Below, piece after piece: positions 20,727-32,843 of a DNA stretch of 64,000 nucleotides. The notes beneath the pieces are model-generated. The model saw nothing but the letters and a program-made list of their open reading frames with translations, was not told the DNA's origin and searched no databases. Both the position numbers and the translations under genes were made by a program. The stretch is from Branchiostoma lanceolatum (taxonomy: Eukaryota; Chordata; Leptocardii; Amphioxiformes; Branchiostomatidae): NCBI RefSeq assembly GCF_035083965.1, contig NC_089735.1:13948501-14012500 (forward strand), written 5' to 3'. The number at the start of each line of letters is the position of its first letter. Position 1 is the first letter of the stretch.

Positions 20727-21060
20727 GGAGTCCTAAAGTCCAGATGGGGAGTTATTTTCCAATAGATGATAATTTTAGGAGGTGATAATGAGTACTTTCA
20801 CAGCATACGATAAAGTACCCACTAGTCCGGTGCGCATAAAAAAGCATTCGGTATTCTACTAAATTTACCAGGTGACCATCTATTTTCTAATTGATTAGAT
20901 TAAACAACCTCAGCCTATGGCTGAATACAATGTGCCTGACAAGGCCTCACAAAAGTCAGGTTACAAAAAGAATTTCAGGGGGATAAGAAAAACTCGTATT
21001 GTTTTGTGTTCTTTTATATCTTATCAACAACCGGCCTTCTTATTGTGTTTATCACCCCTC
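20727..21060. repeat. Dispersed repeat, second copy of the 10200-10800 family
   Basis: Contains GTCCAGATGGGGAGTTATTT, CCTCAGCCTATGGCTGAATA and a CTTTTATATCTTATCAACAA block, matching 10440-10790 in opposite orientation. No ORF. Confidence 0.65.
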
Positions 21061-21552
21061 ATTTATGCCAAAAATATTCACAACTAGACTTCTACGACTT
21101 CATACCTTCGCATTACTCTGTTAAACTTTATGACTAGCGTATTACGACGAGATATGAAAAAAAAGTTCTGCTGCAGTACCGTAAATAGCCGCTATGAGGT
21201 TCATTCTCGGCCTGAACCTTCGTTTTATCTGACACCTACCCCCTACACAATATCATAAAGACCATCTGCTATGAACATCTCTAGTTATGCCGTCTACGAA
21301 CACACATAAACACGCATACTCACAACCACACATGCAAATAATAGAAAATACTGTATAATCTTCTTGACAAAGGCAATAAGATATTTCACAGCATAAACAT
21401 ACAAAGCGAACCTATAAATATCACACCCGTATTCTCTACCAGCAAAGACTGCGATCGCGATCTCTACCGATAGAATTGCAGCAAATATTAGGTGCGTGTG
21501 TGTAAGTTTTGTGATTATTTTTTAAAGGCTCTATACCCTTTCTTTCCCCCAG

Positions 21553-22296
21553 TGGTCGTCTAGCCAGAAGCTGTTCGTGGCGTATCGTGTGGTGTGTGCC
21601 GTCTTCACTCTTGCCATTCTGATCTGGAGCGTCCCTACAGACAGCAACAGGTGGATCACCTTCTACTCCAACTGGGTGTACTCCACTCTTACCCTCCATT
21701 TCTGCTGGAGCGCGGTCGTCTGTCTACAGGATTACCGCAAAGCCGCAGGCCATGAAGGGCCCTCGGAAAGGACACTCTACATCGGTTGGGTGATATACGA
21801 CATGGCAATGGCCACGTCGTTGACAGTGTCGGCTGAATATTGGTTTTCTCCCTGGCCTGTGACTATAGGCCTTCGTAGTATTCTCCGCCACGGGTTGAAC
21901 TCGCTCATGGTTGTGATTGACCTGTTGTTGTGCGGGTTTCCCTCACGGTTGAACCGTGTGGTGTATCCCGTGATCCACCAGGGTGCCTACTGCGTATTCG
22001 TGGTGTTCTACTGGTTGGGTGGGTTCCGAGGGTACGGCGGAAAACAGTACATCTACTCTTTTGCGGACCTGAATACAGTCCCACTCCAAACTGTGATCAT
22101 CATGTCTGGCAATACCTTCTTAGTCATGCCGGTGTTCCACGCACTGGTATGTGCCTTGTATCGGACACGTTTGAAACTACTGAAGAAGTTCAGAAATATA
22201 AACACTTACGAACCTCCAAAAGGGATGCCAATTCAGACTTTAGAGACAGAGATCGTCAACGACAAGATTAAGGAAATCACTGTTACCCAGGTCTAA
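21553..22296 (+). CDS. Rolling stone-like multipass membrane protein (last coding exon)
   Basis: A polypyrimidine acceptor (TTTCTTTCCCCCAG, ending 21552) is followed by 247 codons to the TAA at 22294-22296. Frame choice is set by the open frame beginning WSSSQKLFVAYRV. About six hydrophobic segments are visible, including WVYSTLTLHFCW, WVIYDMAMATSLTVSAEYW, GLNSLMVVIDLLLCGF, GAYCVFVVFYWLGGF and a final one ending LVCALYRTR. The block HGLNS, then VVYPVIHQGAY, then YWLGG and QYIYSF is characteristic of the Rolling stone family (a Drosophila relative is needed for myoblast fusion). The C-terminal tail is polar. One or more upstream exons with the usual Cys-containing N-terminus must exist; I could not identify them. 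An internal start is unlikely because no in-frame ATG opens the exon. Confidence 0.85.
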   Translation, partial: WSSSQKLFVAYRVVCAVFTLAILIWSVPTDSNRWITFYSNWVYSTLTLHFCWSAVVCLQDYRKAAGHEGPSERTLYIGWVIYDMAMATSLTVSAEYWFSPWPVTIGLRSILRHGLNSLMVVIDLLLCGFPSRLNRVVYPVIHQGAYCVFVVFYWLGGFRGYGGKQYIYSFADLNTVPLQTVIIMSGNTFLVMPVFHALVCALYRTRLKLLKKFRNINTYEPPKGMPIQTLETEIVNDKIKEITVTQV

Positions 22297-23375
22297 GTAG
22301 ATGTGGTGGTATTTGAGACCATATAATGAGAACTTGTTTTTTCAACCCAGGCCATACTGATCCAATCATATGGATGACATCATCTGGTACCTCAAAACTG
22401 ATGCAAGCTTGCGAAACAAAGTTGTGGGGAAAGTGCCTTCATATATACTTGCTCAGTATCCTATATAGATGTAGATGTAGATGTAGATGTTGGTCACAAT
22501 AGAGGCGGTTTACGGTCGTCATCTTAGGAAATATGACTGTTGAGTTTATGCCATACTAAGTTGGTGAATTTCTTAAATGGTTTCTTATTCAGGGTTATTG
22601 TACCGGACTGTACCAAACTTTGGTGTATCTTTTTTGGACTAACTATTGTGATCATATTCAAATGTTACCTATAGTGACTAAGGTTAACTGCAGTTACATC
22701 CATCGTATACTGTCACTATTCTCCACCTATGCTTACAGTTAAAATTGTTAGAAATTTTCCAAATATAATATCTGTATATGGTAAACTCGTCCCTACTATA
22801 ACATGTGATGTTCTAGAAAGCTACACAGATTGAACATGTACGCTATCTAACGAAGTAATAAAATATACATACATTCTAGATTGAGTGCCTATCTTGAATG
22901 GGTCTCCTTGGTGCTAGTTTCTACGGTAGAAAATTTCTCTAAAATGCTGATGTTAAAGAACATTTACTTGATGTCTCAATATGTTAAAAAACTGAACGAG
23001 AAAGTAACCAAAACTGAACGAGAAAGTAACAAACAGCAAGCTCAAACTTATCGACACCCTACCAAGATAGAGACAGAATTCATAAGCGCGTTGCAACTTG
23101 GAATCCTCAGTGAACACAGGCTTGTACGTCGATTCTGCCAATTACTCCTTCTTAGATCTCATGAAAGAAAGCCTGTAGCATTAGATAGAAAATTTGAATA
23201 ATTATTCCAACTGCTGAATGATGAAGTCTTAATCACAGAAGATAACTAGTGAGCCAAGAGATCAGTAAAAATACAGATTATGTAATATTTGACTAATCAA
23301 ACATTGTAGACACTTGAAAAATTTCAAGTGTCTCTTTTTGTTATAAAATTCCGAAATTCCTCAGAAAAAAGAGAT
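22297..23375. other. Convergent 3' flanks of the Rolling stone-like and kinase genes
   Basis: Holds the 3' UTR of the plus-strand gene, with a candidate AATAAA at 22857-22862, a short ATGTAG tandem near 22470, a short direct repeat (GAACGAGAAAGTAACMAA, near 22996 and 23016) and a small inverted repeat ACTTGAAAAATTTCAAGT near 23311. No further coding exon supported. Confidence 0.6.
22857..22862 (+). other. Candidate polyadenylation signal AATAAA
   Basis: Lies 561 bp after the Rolling stone-like stop codon on the same strand, in an AT-rich stretch. Confidence 0.5.
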
Positions 23376-26300
23376 CTACTGGTCACGTTTTGTCACTTTA
23401 GGGTGCTGCAATGTATAAATCCAATGCATCTATTTGCAATAGCTAGAAAAAAACAAATATGGTGCCCCGACAAATACAAAGAGGTCAAGGGATAGGTGAG
23501 GTGAGGTGATATAATATGATATGATTTGATATGATATGATATGATATGATATGATATAATATGATATGAAAAAGGTACCTATACTTAGAACATCTATGAA
23601 AACAGTATTATCCCCTACCTTGTTCTGTTCCAGCAGCTGCTCCAACCTGTCCTCCATGACGTCAGGTGTGGGCCTAACATCCGGGTCGTCCAGCCAGCAA
23701 AGGTTCATTAGTTCGTACCTAAGTCAGGCACAGAAAACACAAACACCAAATTCATCTTTAGACCTCAATGTCGCTGGGGTTATTTTTAAATCCTGTAAGC
23801 ATTGACCTTTTTTTGTTTAAGAGCATAAAGGCGAGGATTTGGTACACGTAACATTTTATAGTGATTGAGTTGCTGGTTACGAAATACGCAACCGAAACAG
23901 ATAACGGTTGTCAAATTTGGTTTTAAAGATCACAAGTTGAAAGATGGAGCAAAACAAAGAAAGAAAGAAAGAAAGAAAGAAACAAACAAACAAACAAACA
24001 AACAGACGGACGGACAAGCCTTTTTCGGATATGAACCTTCAGAACAGGATTGACGTTTTCATTAGACGCACACATTCCAACACCAAAGTTGTTTTTACTT
24101 ACAGCTCGTCCGAACAGCCGTTCGGTTTCTGCAGGCGGTACCCTCGGCGCAGCCTCGTCACCAGAGTCTCGTACCCACAAACCTCAGGATAAGGGGTCCC
24201 TCCTGGAATTTTACAGTTCGTAAATTAAGAACAATATCATGAAAATTAGATAAGCGTTATCTTCGTGAAGCAGAGGAGGATATTACAAACAAGCAGCACA
24301 CAGTCTGCTCATCTATATCCCCATTCGCGATGTTTTGTTATTTATCAAAGCATCTGGGATCATGACTGTATCGTAGAGCTGAGATACATGATAATCGCTT
24401 TTTAAGAATTGTGTCATAAAGGCAACTGACGACCAAACAAACTTGGAAATTTGGAATGAAAATACAACCATCAGAGACAGTTCTTTGCCAATATCAATCC
24501 CAGGAGTTACGGATTATTACATTGTTAATGCTTTTAGGGGCATTCTGAAATAAAGATTATTGCCGTCAGCATTTCATGCAAGATTGACACAGAGGCACCC
24601 ACCCAAAGTTGCTATCTCCCACAGCACGACTCCGAACCCCCACATGTCGCTCTTACAGCTATAAACACCCTCGATCAGAGACTCTATCGCCATCCACTTG
24701 ATAGGGAGCAGCAGGTTGGTCTTTGGGAAAATGCCATGTTGACAAAATTGATACGGTTCAGCGAATGACATGTTCGTCATTATTCACAGTTTTTCAAAAA
24801 GGGGAACGCTATCAGAGAAAGACAAAGATCTACGATCTTATTTGATTTCGATATCAACAAACAAACAAACAAAATTGATTATTTTCTAGAATGAATTTTA
24901 CAGAGAAAGTACAGTAGAGTGCCTACCAGAGGGTGCCTCATGTACTGTGTCGTCACGTACACGTCACGGGCCAGTCCGAAGTCGGAGATTTTGGCGACCA
25001 GCCGTCCGGCCTGGCCGCCCGGAGAGGACAGGACGATGTTCCTGCACGCCAAGTCACGGTGGGTGATCTGGGAGGAGCGATCGCAAGCAGAGTTTATAGT
25101 TGAGATAGAGGCGCTGGTCTAATGTACGCCATGGGTACATCCATGGCTGTGCCTATCGAAGTGTACAACAAACATTACATTTAGAGACAAAATACTGTAA
25201 ATGCATTTTAACTTTAATCTAAGTTCGCGTGATTTTTATTTCGGGCTAAGGCGAAAATGAAGTCTTCGCGTTGGTTTAAAGTTCGCGGCAGGGCTATAGT
25301 CAGATACGCGGTAAAAGGCTCGCCGCAAAAACCGCGAACATAAAAAACTACCGCGAATATTTCTGCATTTACAGTATCATTCTTTGCTATAATATCAAGG
25401 ATGCCCGTTTATAACGCGGCGCACTAGATTTATTCTATCCAACATGATGGTAGTTGCCGAGATTGCTGCTTTAATTGGGAACTGCAAGTTCATATATAAT
25501 CTGATCGTACAAGGTTATTAAGATGATTTTCGAGTAGAAATGTTCTTGAAAAACATGAGGTACCCGACGGCGTTTGAGCTCGAGCATCCCCCGGGCGATG
25601 TCGATGGCCACCTCGGTGAGCTGACGTCCTAAGCCCGGCGGGATGCCTGCATGGTGTCGGTTGTTCTGAATGCTCACCAGGTACCAAAGAAACTCTCCTG
25701 GCTCAGCGTACTCAACAAGAATGTACCGTGGATCTGAAGAGAAAGGATGAGCATTGTTTATGATACGTGGAAGTTATCATCATAATCATAATAATTATGG
25801 ATTAAGGAATGTTTGTCCTCATATTGCTCATAAAGAAGCTTTAGCGGTCCACTGCTGAAAACAGAAGATAACTCCAATCTAAGCAGAAATGCGAGATCTT
25901 AACTAATCATACAACGTTTCCTCGTGTACCTTTCTTTTTCACTCCATCAATCACAAGTCCAATCAGACTGACGATGTTCACGTGACCTCCATCATCGTTG
26001 ACTTCCACCAGCAGGCTCGCTTCCTTCGCGAAGTCCCGGTAGGTTATCTCGTTGGCTCGATCCACCCTGTAGTTAAAGAGACGATACATTTTCACAAGAA
26101 GTCAAACATGCCGCATCCGTTTGCTCAACTAATTTCACTAATCTACACTTAACTGTTTTCATTGATTTCAAAATATTTTTTCCTGCAAATATGGATAGAA
26201 GGAGGAACAGGTAATTGATGTAGATTTCAACTGCTTTTTGTCTGTTATTTTGTTGTTCCGTTCAGTTGTTCAAACGTTAATCTTACCTGAGCGTCTTGGC

Positions 26301-29300
26301 AGCTACAATGACGGCCTGTTGTCCTTCTTCCCTCAGCACGCCCCTCCTCACGTGACCGAACTCTCCCTCTCCGATCAGCTCCTCCAGGAACAGGTCCTTC
26401 CTGTCCTTCAGCCATGGCTCCATCTTCTCAGACCCAACGATGTCCTGGGGAACAACATACGACAGTTAGGATGCTCGTTTATGCCGAGCAAGCTTAGTCA
26501 TGAATTAGTGCAAAAACAATGAGCTTCTGGTGGTAATGTCATAGTTGTACTTGAACAGACCTTGATTGACTTAGAGGTTCATCTGTGTTGGTTGTTTTTC
26601 ATAGTATAGAGACAAACGTTTGTTGAAACAAAGACAGGAAGGAGCTTCGAATAACAGCCGTCCTACTTCCCACTGCATATTTCTCAGAATTCAAGATATC
26701 GTATCAACTACAAATGTAAAAAAAAGGTAAAGAAATAGAAATAGGACTCTAGACAAAGACTCAGTACCTCAAGGACTTCCCTGAATAACTGAGTCGGGTC
26801 TAACTTGTATCTCAGCCGCTTGACGATCCGCACAGCACAGAAGGCTGCTGCCATCAGAGCAACCACGAGGACCGCTGTGACTGAGCCAACGAGCTTTGCA
26901 TCAATGGGTACAGCCCCTGTTACAGAAAAAAGAGATTTAACAATGATTCTATATACGATGAACAGAGAAACTGTAAAATGACGAAATGCTAGTGTGTGTG
27001 TGTGTGTGTGTGTGTGTCTGTCTGTCTGTCTGTCTATGTATTAACACGATAACTCGAGAAGTTTCTTCCGCCAATGCCTTAAAAGAATCCAGGAACCACA
27101 ATATGCTAATACATGACATACATGTACATTGGGACATTGAATCTACACCTTTTGAGTCAGTGAATACAAAATTGCTAGCTACAGCTCCCTGTACGTATAT
27201 TTTTGATATGATATAACCACAATAGGGCACTTCCTGGACTTGTGGCATTACATTTTCTTTTTCAGTTCTGACAAAATCATTACAGTTATCACTGTTTCCT
27301 CTCACCCGTTCTAAAGGTGACGAACCTAGCCTGTCCCCTCCTGCCGTTGGCAACGGTCACGACTGACAGGTTGTATGCAGTTTTGGGCTGCAGGTTGGAC
27401 AAAGTCGTTCTCACACTTCTTCGGGTTTTCTCCGAGAAAGACACATCGATCAGAGGACTGGAATGTTATTATTAAATATGGTCATTTTTACACCAATAAA
27501 ATCTGAAAAAAAATAGATAAAACTGTATGATTTTTTTGCCTATCTTGCTCGCGCTCGGAGGCTAGCTACATAAAGCTAATCAAAACAAAGAAAGACGTGA
27601 TAATGAGATATGTGTGGCTACTCTAGTTTCACACCCATATGTTCTGAACCTAAATTTGTTGGGTTCATCATTTTTGTGGTGGAGAGCAGTCCCATTTTAA
27701 AACCAATTCTACACGAATTTCGTTACCATGCAGCTTTGATAGCGTTATGATTCTTAAAGGCTCTGACAGCAACAAGGCATTCAAAGCGTATCTTTAAGAC
27801 TGGTGCCCTGTACCTGGTGTGCTGTGATGAAGTCGCCTGTATTTGGAACAAGTCTACAAACCCTTCCGTCGGTGGAATCAGGTTCAAAGTCACGGATGTC
27901 GATTCCGCGGTGACTATGGACAATTTTTCCACCGAAGAAGGATCTGAAAACACAGGGAAGCTGATCAGGCACAATTCTTATACATGAAATGATATTAAGC
28001 ACCACACGTTTATATCAAAAGTATAACGTCGTCTACCCACCTGTGGTGATGATGGCTGCGGTCCTGTAATCAATCATGGAATCACCTAAAGGAAAACCTG
28101 TCTTGACTTTGCGGCTGTTAATGCCGACTGTTCCCAATTGAATCTGGGGGGGGGGGGATATCAAGATATTCTTGTTATTCCTAATTTCAATTTTACATTA
28201 GGAAACCATTCTAAATGCAGAAACTTTCGTTGTCGTCCAGATTATAAACATTCAAGCTAATTTTAAGCTTTTGTAATCCCATGACTGTAGTCATTCTAAT
28301 GATTTAATTGGTTGATGGATGGACGGAAAGCTAGACCAATTGTACTTGCACTAACTTGATATTCTTTTCCTGGTGTAAGTCTGAAGAATGTTGCCTTCAT
28401 GTCGGTCTCGTTGTAGTAAACCTGTGGAGTGTTAGAGTCGATCTCTCGTGGAAAAATGTCGAGCTGAAAAGGCAATACTCTCATTCATTTATTAGTAAGA
28501 ATTACTAGCGAAAGCTGACTGTTGTAAATGACTGTAACTTTTTCCCAAAACGTCTGTCATATACTGCGAAGCAAAGTTTGTAATGTCTAAAGTTAAACTT
28601 TGCTTCAGAAAATCAAAAACCCTAATCAAATCAAGAAAAGTGTATGGCAATAGCTTTTCATGAGCATTATAATCCTGGGCCATACATTGTATAAATCATG
28701 AAATAAATTCTATTAAACTATTATGAAATCAGATCTACAAACGTTTATGTGAAAGGAGAAAATGTGAATACCTTGTAATATGAGAAATATATGACGGCAA
28801 AAGTAGTGCGACGAATCTGTTCCGTAAAGTTCGCCCAGGTGACTGTGATTGTGCTGTTGGTGACTGATGTGGAGCTGAAGTACCTATCACTTGCATCGGT
28901 CGCTTTGTATGATACAAAAGACAATTAGATACAATACGTGGGGTCGTGTGGCGCAACGGCAGTGCGTTCGGCTCAGAACCAAGAGGTCCCGAGTTCGAAT
29001 CCTGTCATGTCACCGATCTTGTGCCCTTGGGAAAGGCACTTTACACGACTTTCCTCACTCCACCCAGGTGTAAATGGGTACCTGACTTCGGTTGGGGAAG
29101 GTTGTATTAAGGGTCACCTGGTGGCGCCGAATGGCAGCCGCCCAGACCCTTGCGACAATTCCACATAATGCAAGTGTGGATAAGATATGTATATGTTGTG
29201 TATTATGTGAAACCTGTAAACCCTGCATTAATTCAGCGCTAGAAAGCCATTGCGGGTAATTTCTGACCAATAAAAAACATTCTTTATGTGGCACAAAAAG

Positions 29301-31927
29301 TACCACTGCTTGCAATGGAATTCAATGCTACTCTTCTACTCAATACACGAGGTGCACATATGGCCCGATGGAGCATATGAACATCTAGATTATATACTGA
29401 CAGTTATTCAATTCGGTCAAAGCAATGCTTATGATCTACAGTTATAGTAATTGTTAACACACTTAGGGTTAATTCACAAAATTATGTTTTGATTAAGTTA
29501 AACAATTCTGCATTAACCCTATCCAGACTGGGGGGGCTAAAAGTGCCCGCGGCAACTTTGACATCGTATTACTGCCAAACGATGTATGCTACGACGACCA
29601 AACTTGGTGACTTTTCCTAAAATTTTGTTGGAAACAATTTTATACTAATGGTTAAAGTTTATAATTTTTCATGTTGCCATGGCAACGGGTTTCTGACAGG
29701 CATTTTATGCAAAAATCATTAATTTTTTGAAAACAATGATATTTCTCAGGTTTTCTTGCACAACTACACTAGTTTTCCTACATGTATAACATTATATGTA
29801 ATCAGATGTAACTTTCCTGATTTAATATTCATAATTTATGCTAATTTGATGACGTAATCAGTCAAAATCCAAGATGGCGGACTATATCACTATTTAAGGT
29901 ATCAGCAGGCTTTTTTGCCTTTAAAACCGTCAATTCCTGACATTTTCTTTAACAGAAACATTTAGATTAACGTTTCTAGTCTATTTTCAGTGTCCTTTGG
30001 GGTCATAAGTGGAAAAAAAGGATTTTTAAAAATTTCAAAATGGCCGATCCAAGATGGCGGATCCCAAGGGATCGCTAACAACACATGACGTCACTCTATG
30101 GCGTCATTTTGACGTCAACGTACTTACCATTGACGTTGTATGCCTTGCACACCTTAAAATGAATAATACAAACCGTTTTGTTTAATACCTTTAGATATTA
30201 CGGGAATTCCCTATTTAGCCAATAAAATCACATCGATGACGTCATAATTACGTCATATTACGTCATAACGTCACCAAAATTACAGGAATTATAAAACTTG
30301 ACGTGAATATCACTCCCTGCAAATTTGGTGATGATACATCATACCGTTCGGAAATTATGAGGGGGGGGGCCGAATCAGCCCCCCCCCAGTCCCAGATATA
30401 CCAAAAAAGCCCAGTCTGGATAGGGTTAAACAAAGAAACGTTAAAGGACACTTACCATTGATACCAACTGTACGTATTGCCTGCAATTCTCCACAGCTTT
30501 TGGTGCCATTCGTTGTCACAATAGTGCAGTTGCTGTGGAAAGAGTGACATGAAACACAGGGTAATTCAATTTATACTTTTTTTGCATATATACAGCTAGA
30601 CTGACGACAAAGTGTTGAAATGTTAGTAATTTTGCCGTATATTATAAAAATACCCACATAGATTGAAAAGAGTCGTTGTGAGAATTATAATTACCGGCAG
30701 TAGAAGGTGCCCGGGAGTAAGCCATTGAAGGTCGCCTCTCTCAGCTCGTATATCGGGATTTTTTCTATCTTTGGTTTCCATGGTAGGTACACGTCACTGC
30801 TATTGTTGTTCGCAAATACAAAATTGTTATAATTGTGCAGGGGTAAATAGGGTGTTCGTTGTTGTCTTCGTCCTTGTGGTGCCTAACGCCATTGTAAAAA
30901 GTGTACATGTGTGCTGTTTACACACAGGGTGATTGCTATACATCTAAATAACTCGTTCTTGATAACGATCCGTTGGATAGTCAAGTCAAAGTTTATTGAA
31001 CAACGATTGTATCAGGTACAATGTAAGGCAAAGATAAAATACTACTGGCTACTTATATCAAACTACTAAAAGCTATAGGGAGTTTCTATTCTATACAATG
31101 GTTAAGTTGTAGGTTGTACAATGTTCCATTTCAAACTACATGAAAGCACTATCTATATACTATTATCAGAGGTAGATAATATCAACAGGAGATACAATAT
31201 GGAGCCGTATATGTCAATTCTACAATTACATGATGAGGAGATGAATGTCTTATGTTTACCTACCAATTTCTGATCGTGCCGTTGACCTGATGCATTTGGA
31301 CCACATACTTCACGAAAGAGTCGTCCACGCCAGTGTCGTCCCAGGTCAGCCGAATGCTGTCCCTCGCAAAGGTCGGGTCAGCAGTCCACTTTCCAGCTGA
31401 ACGTACTTTTAAAATTACAATTCGATATTGTCATATTTAGAGACTCATATTTATAAAACATATAAAAAGATAGATTTCTAAAGGGGGGACGATCGTTTCT
31501 CGACCCAACTATTGTAACAAATGTACATTCCCAACCAATGTATGAAGGCAAACCCTGCTCTCAAATACTAGTACATGTCCTGTTTGCAATTTGGCAGACT
31601 GTCAAAAAATTCTGTAGTAAGCCTTATTTTTACATGATTATGACTGTGGAGGAAGAAATCACGGAAGAAGATATGTGTATTTACAGTAAACAAAACGTTT
31701 TCCTTACGAAGTTAGGCCATAACTAATGATAATCTTTATCGGTAGAATGGCGGTTTTATTATTTTATATCAACAAAAGACATTGTTGCTTTATGGCAGAC
31801 TGCATCTAACGCACAATAATATATACGAAAATATCATCATGAAGCATGTTCTCTATTACTTACCAACGAAGAAGAGCAGAGTCAGGGTGGCTGCACGAAA
31901 CAACGCTTCACTGCGAGATTTGTACAT
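23376..31927 (-). CDS. Receptor tyrosine kinase: signal peptide, three FN3 domains, TM, kinase (18 exons, about 701 aa)
   Basis: Exons, 5' to 3': 31864-31927, 31264-31396, 30695-30799, 30456-30532, 28772-28902, 28356-28463, 28041-28143, 27814-27943, 27306-27457, 26768-26916, 26287-26444, 25930-26066, 25564-25733, 24927-25067, 24603-24720, 24103-24202, 23619-23718, 23376-23405 (TAG). Phases join throughout. The N-terminus [10 protein letters not shown] followed by a hydrophobic run is a signal peptide. Exons 2-4, 5-7 and 8-9 each make one fibronectin III domain. The membrane span is about residues 343-363. Kinase: GEGEFG loop (409-414), Lys in VAAK (434), HRDLACRN (Asp 544), DFG (568), WMAIESL, then [13 protein letters not shown]. 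Layout and C-lobe motifs resemble Tie and Ret kinases, but Ig, EGF and cadherin domains are absent. It should phosphorylate tyrosines after ligand binding; the ligand is unknown. The 9-residue final exon is the least certain part. Confidence 0.9.
23508..23572. repeat. (GATAT)n pentanucleotide microsatellite
   Basis: About twelve imperfect GATAT/GATTT units in the last kinase-gene intron. Confidence 0.95.
23960..24012. repeat. (AAAG)n(AAAC)n microsatellite
   Basis: Tandem AAAG then AAAC then CGGA units, intronic in the kinase gene. Confidence 0.95.
25195..25374. mobile_element. TA-flanked MITE (CTGTAAATGCA ends), second copy
   Basis: CTGTAAATGCATTTT at the left and TTCTGCATTTACAG at the right, flanked by TA at 25193-25194 and 25375-25376. 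GTTCGCG blocks inside. Lies between the kinase exons 25564-25733 and 24927-25067. Confidence 0.85.
26990..27036. repeat. (GT)n(GTCT)n microsatellite
   Basis: GT tract grading into GTCT units, just downstream (in transcription) of the intron start after exon 27306-27457. Confidence 0.95.
28936..29180 (+). mobile_element. tRNA-derived SINE
   Basis: The head is tRNA-like: a GTGGCGCAACGG box A and a GAGTTCGAATCC box B about 35 bp apart. The body contains CTTGGGAAAGGCACTTTACA and CAGGTGTAAATGGGTACCTG. The same body block occurs, diverged, at 44640-44830 (minus). Not a functional tRNA gene, since the cloverleaf is incomplete and has a retroposon body. Lies in the kinase intron between exons 30456-30532 and 28772-28902. 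Confidence 0.75.
29513..30429. mobile_element. TTAACCCTATC-ended inverted-repeat element, copy B (917 bp)
   Basis: Ends TTAACCCTATCCAGACTGGG and the complement ending GGATAGGGTTAA. It aligns with 5024-5911 in reverse orientation over its whole length, with a slightly longer G/C-run end. It ends 26 bp from the kinase exon 30456-30532. Confidence 0.8.
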
Positions 31928-32689
31928 GTCTGGGTTCAACAAGAGGGCACTGTTTATTAATATTGTTCGTACCCAACACGAGTAATGGGATAAGACAGTG
32001 CAGTACAACACGCAACTAGTAAAAGGGTCATCAGTTAAACTGGTCCATGATTAAGTCCAGATCAAGAATCCGAATGGGTCTTCAGTCTGGTGTACAGGTA
32101 CGCCCAGGTGTGCATATCAAGAAGGGCTGAGAACAAACTGCAAAGATCCTCCATGTTCGATGTATGGAGTGCGAGCTACCGAAGTTGGAAAGAACCCTTG
32201 GAGGCCGGTACCTTCTTGCTGTTGTAATCGTCTACTTGGCTGTCTTTTCGCTGCGCGGACGACCAATGTTTAACACGAAAAGCATCCTATGCTTGTACTC
32301 TACTAGAAATATAAATAATAGGCGTTCATACCTGAAATGCAACACAGTGAATACAATGTGGCCAGCAAGAGCTTGATGCAGTTCACCCTAACGTCCAACT
32401 AACTTCCCTAGCCTTAGCACCGTCATATAAGAACTTCTCCGCCAGCGTATCCCCCACAAAGAAGTTATGCGGAACTATGGTGTTATGTTACACTTTGCAA
32501 ATCAAAACAATGCTTCATGTATACAGGTGACAGTGACTTTGGGGCCCAGAGAGGGTGTTTTGATATGCTAGATTACTTAGTACCTTACAAGAAAAGAGTT
32601 AAATATCCTCGCACGGTCCTGGTCTGAGGTAAAACACTACAGTCTTTCATTAATCGTGAGAAAATATAAGCATGTTCTCTATTACTTAC

Positions 32690-32743
32690 CAACAAAGGAG
32701 AATAGAGTTACGGTGGCTACACTAAACAACGCTTCACTTCACT
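32690..32743 (-). pseudogene. Decayed copy of the kinase signal-peptide exon (2a)
   Basis: Retains the GTAAGT donor and a frame ending in a hydrophobic run (ATVTLFSFV), but the 5' part is lost: the nearest upstream ATG reads into a stop three codons later. Unlikely to start translation. Confidence 0.6.
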
Positions 32744-32779
32744 TTTTCATCAATCCTAAGAATGTTCTCTATTACTTAG

Positions 32780-32843
32780 CTACAAAGGAGAGCAGCGTCA
32801 CAGTGTTTACAATAAACAACGCTTCGCTAAGAGCCATGTACAT
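32780..32843 (-). pseudogene. Decayed copy of the kinase signal-peptide exon (2b)
   Basis: Keeps an ATG and 21 codons matching the exon 31864-31927 (MYMALSEALF, then a hydrophobic run), but the donor GT has become CT, and read-through meets a TAA two codons later. Non-functional as a splice-donor exon. Confidence 0.65.

Larger units (their letters stand above)
14507..21552. other. Intergenic region, repeat-rich
   Basis: Lies between the divergently oriented patatin gene (minus) and Rolling stone-like gene (plus). It should hold both promoters and any 5' UTR exons; I could not place the first exon(s) of the Rolling stone gene. A GT-type donor on the minus strand near 15888 follows a GC-richer stretch and could mark an upstream noncoding patatin exon (weak). 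Otherwise it contains CA/GT microsatellites, a duplicated block (about 16815-16935 and 18063-18175), a 70-bp tandem repeat and LINE and dispersed-repeat fragments. Short ORFs here show no family resemblance. Confidence 0.5.

Noticed and set aside
28939-29012. tRNA gene
   Set aside because: A and B boxes are recognisable, but the acceptor and anticodon stems are poor and a SINE body follows; a diverged body copy occurs at about 44640-44830.
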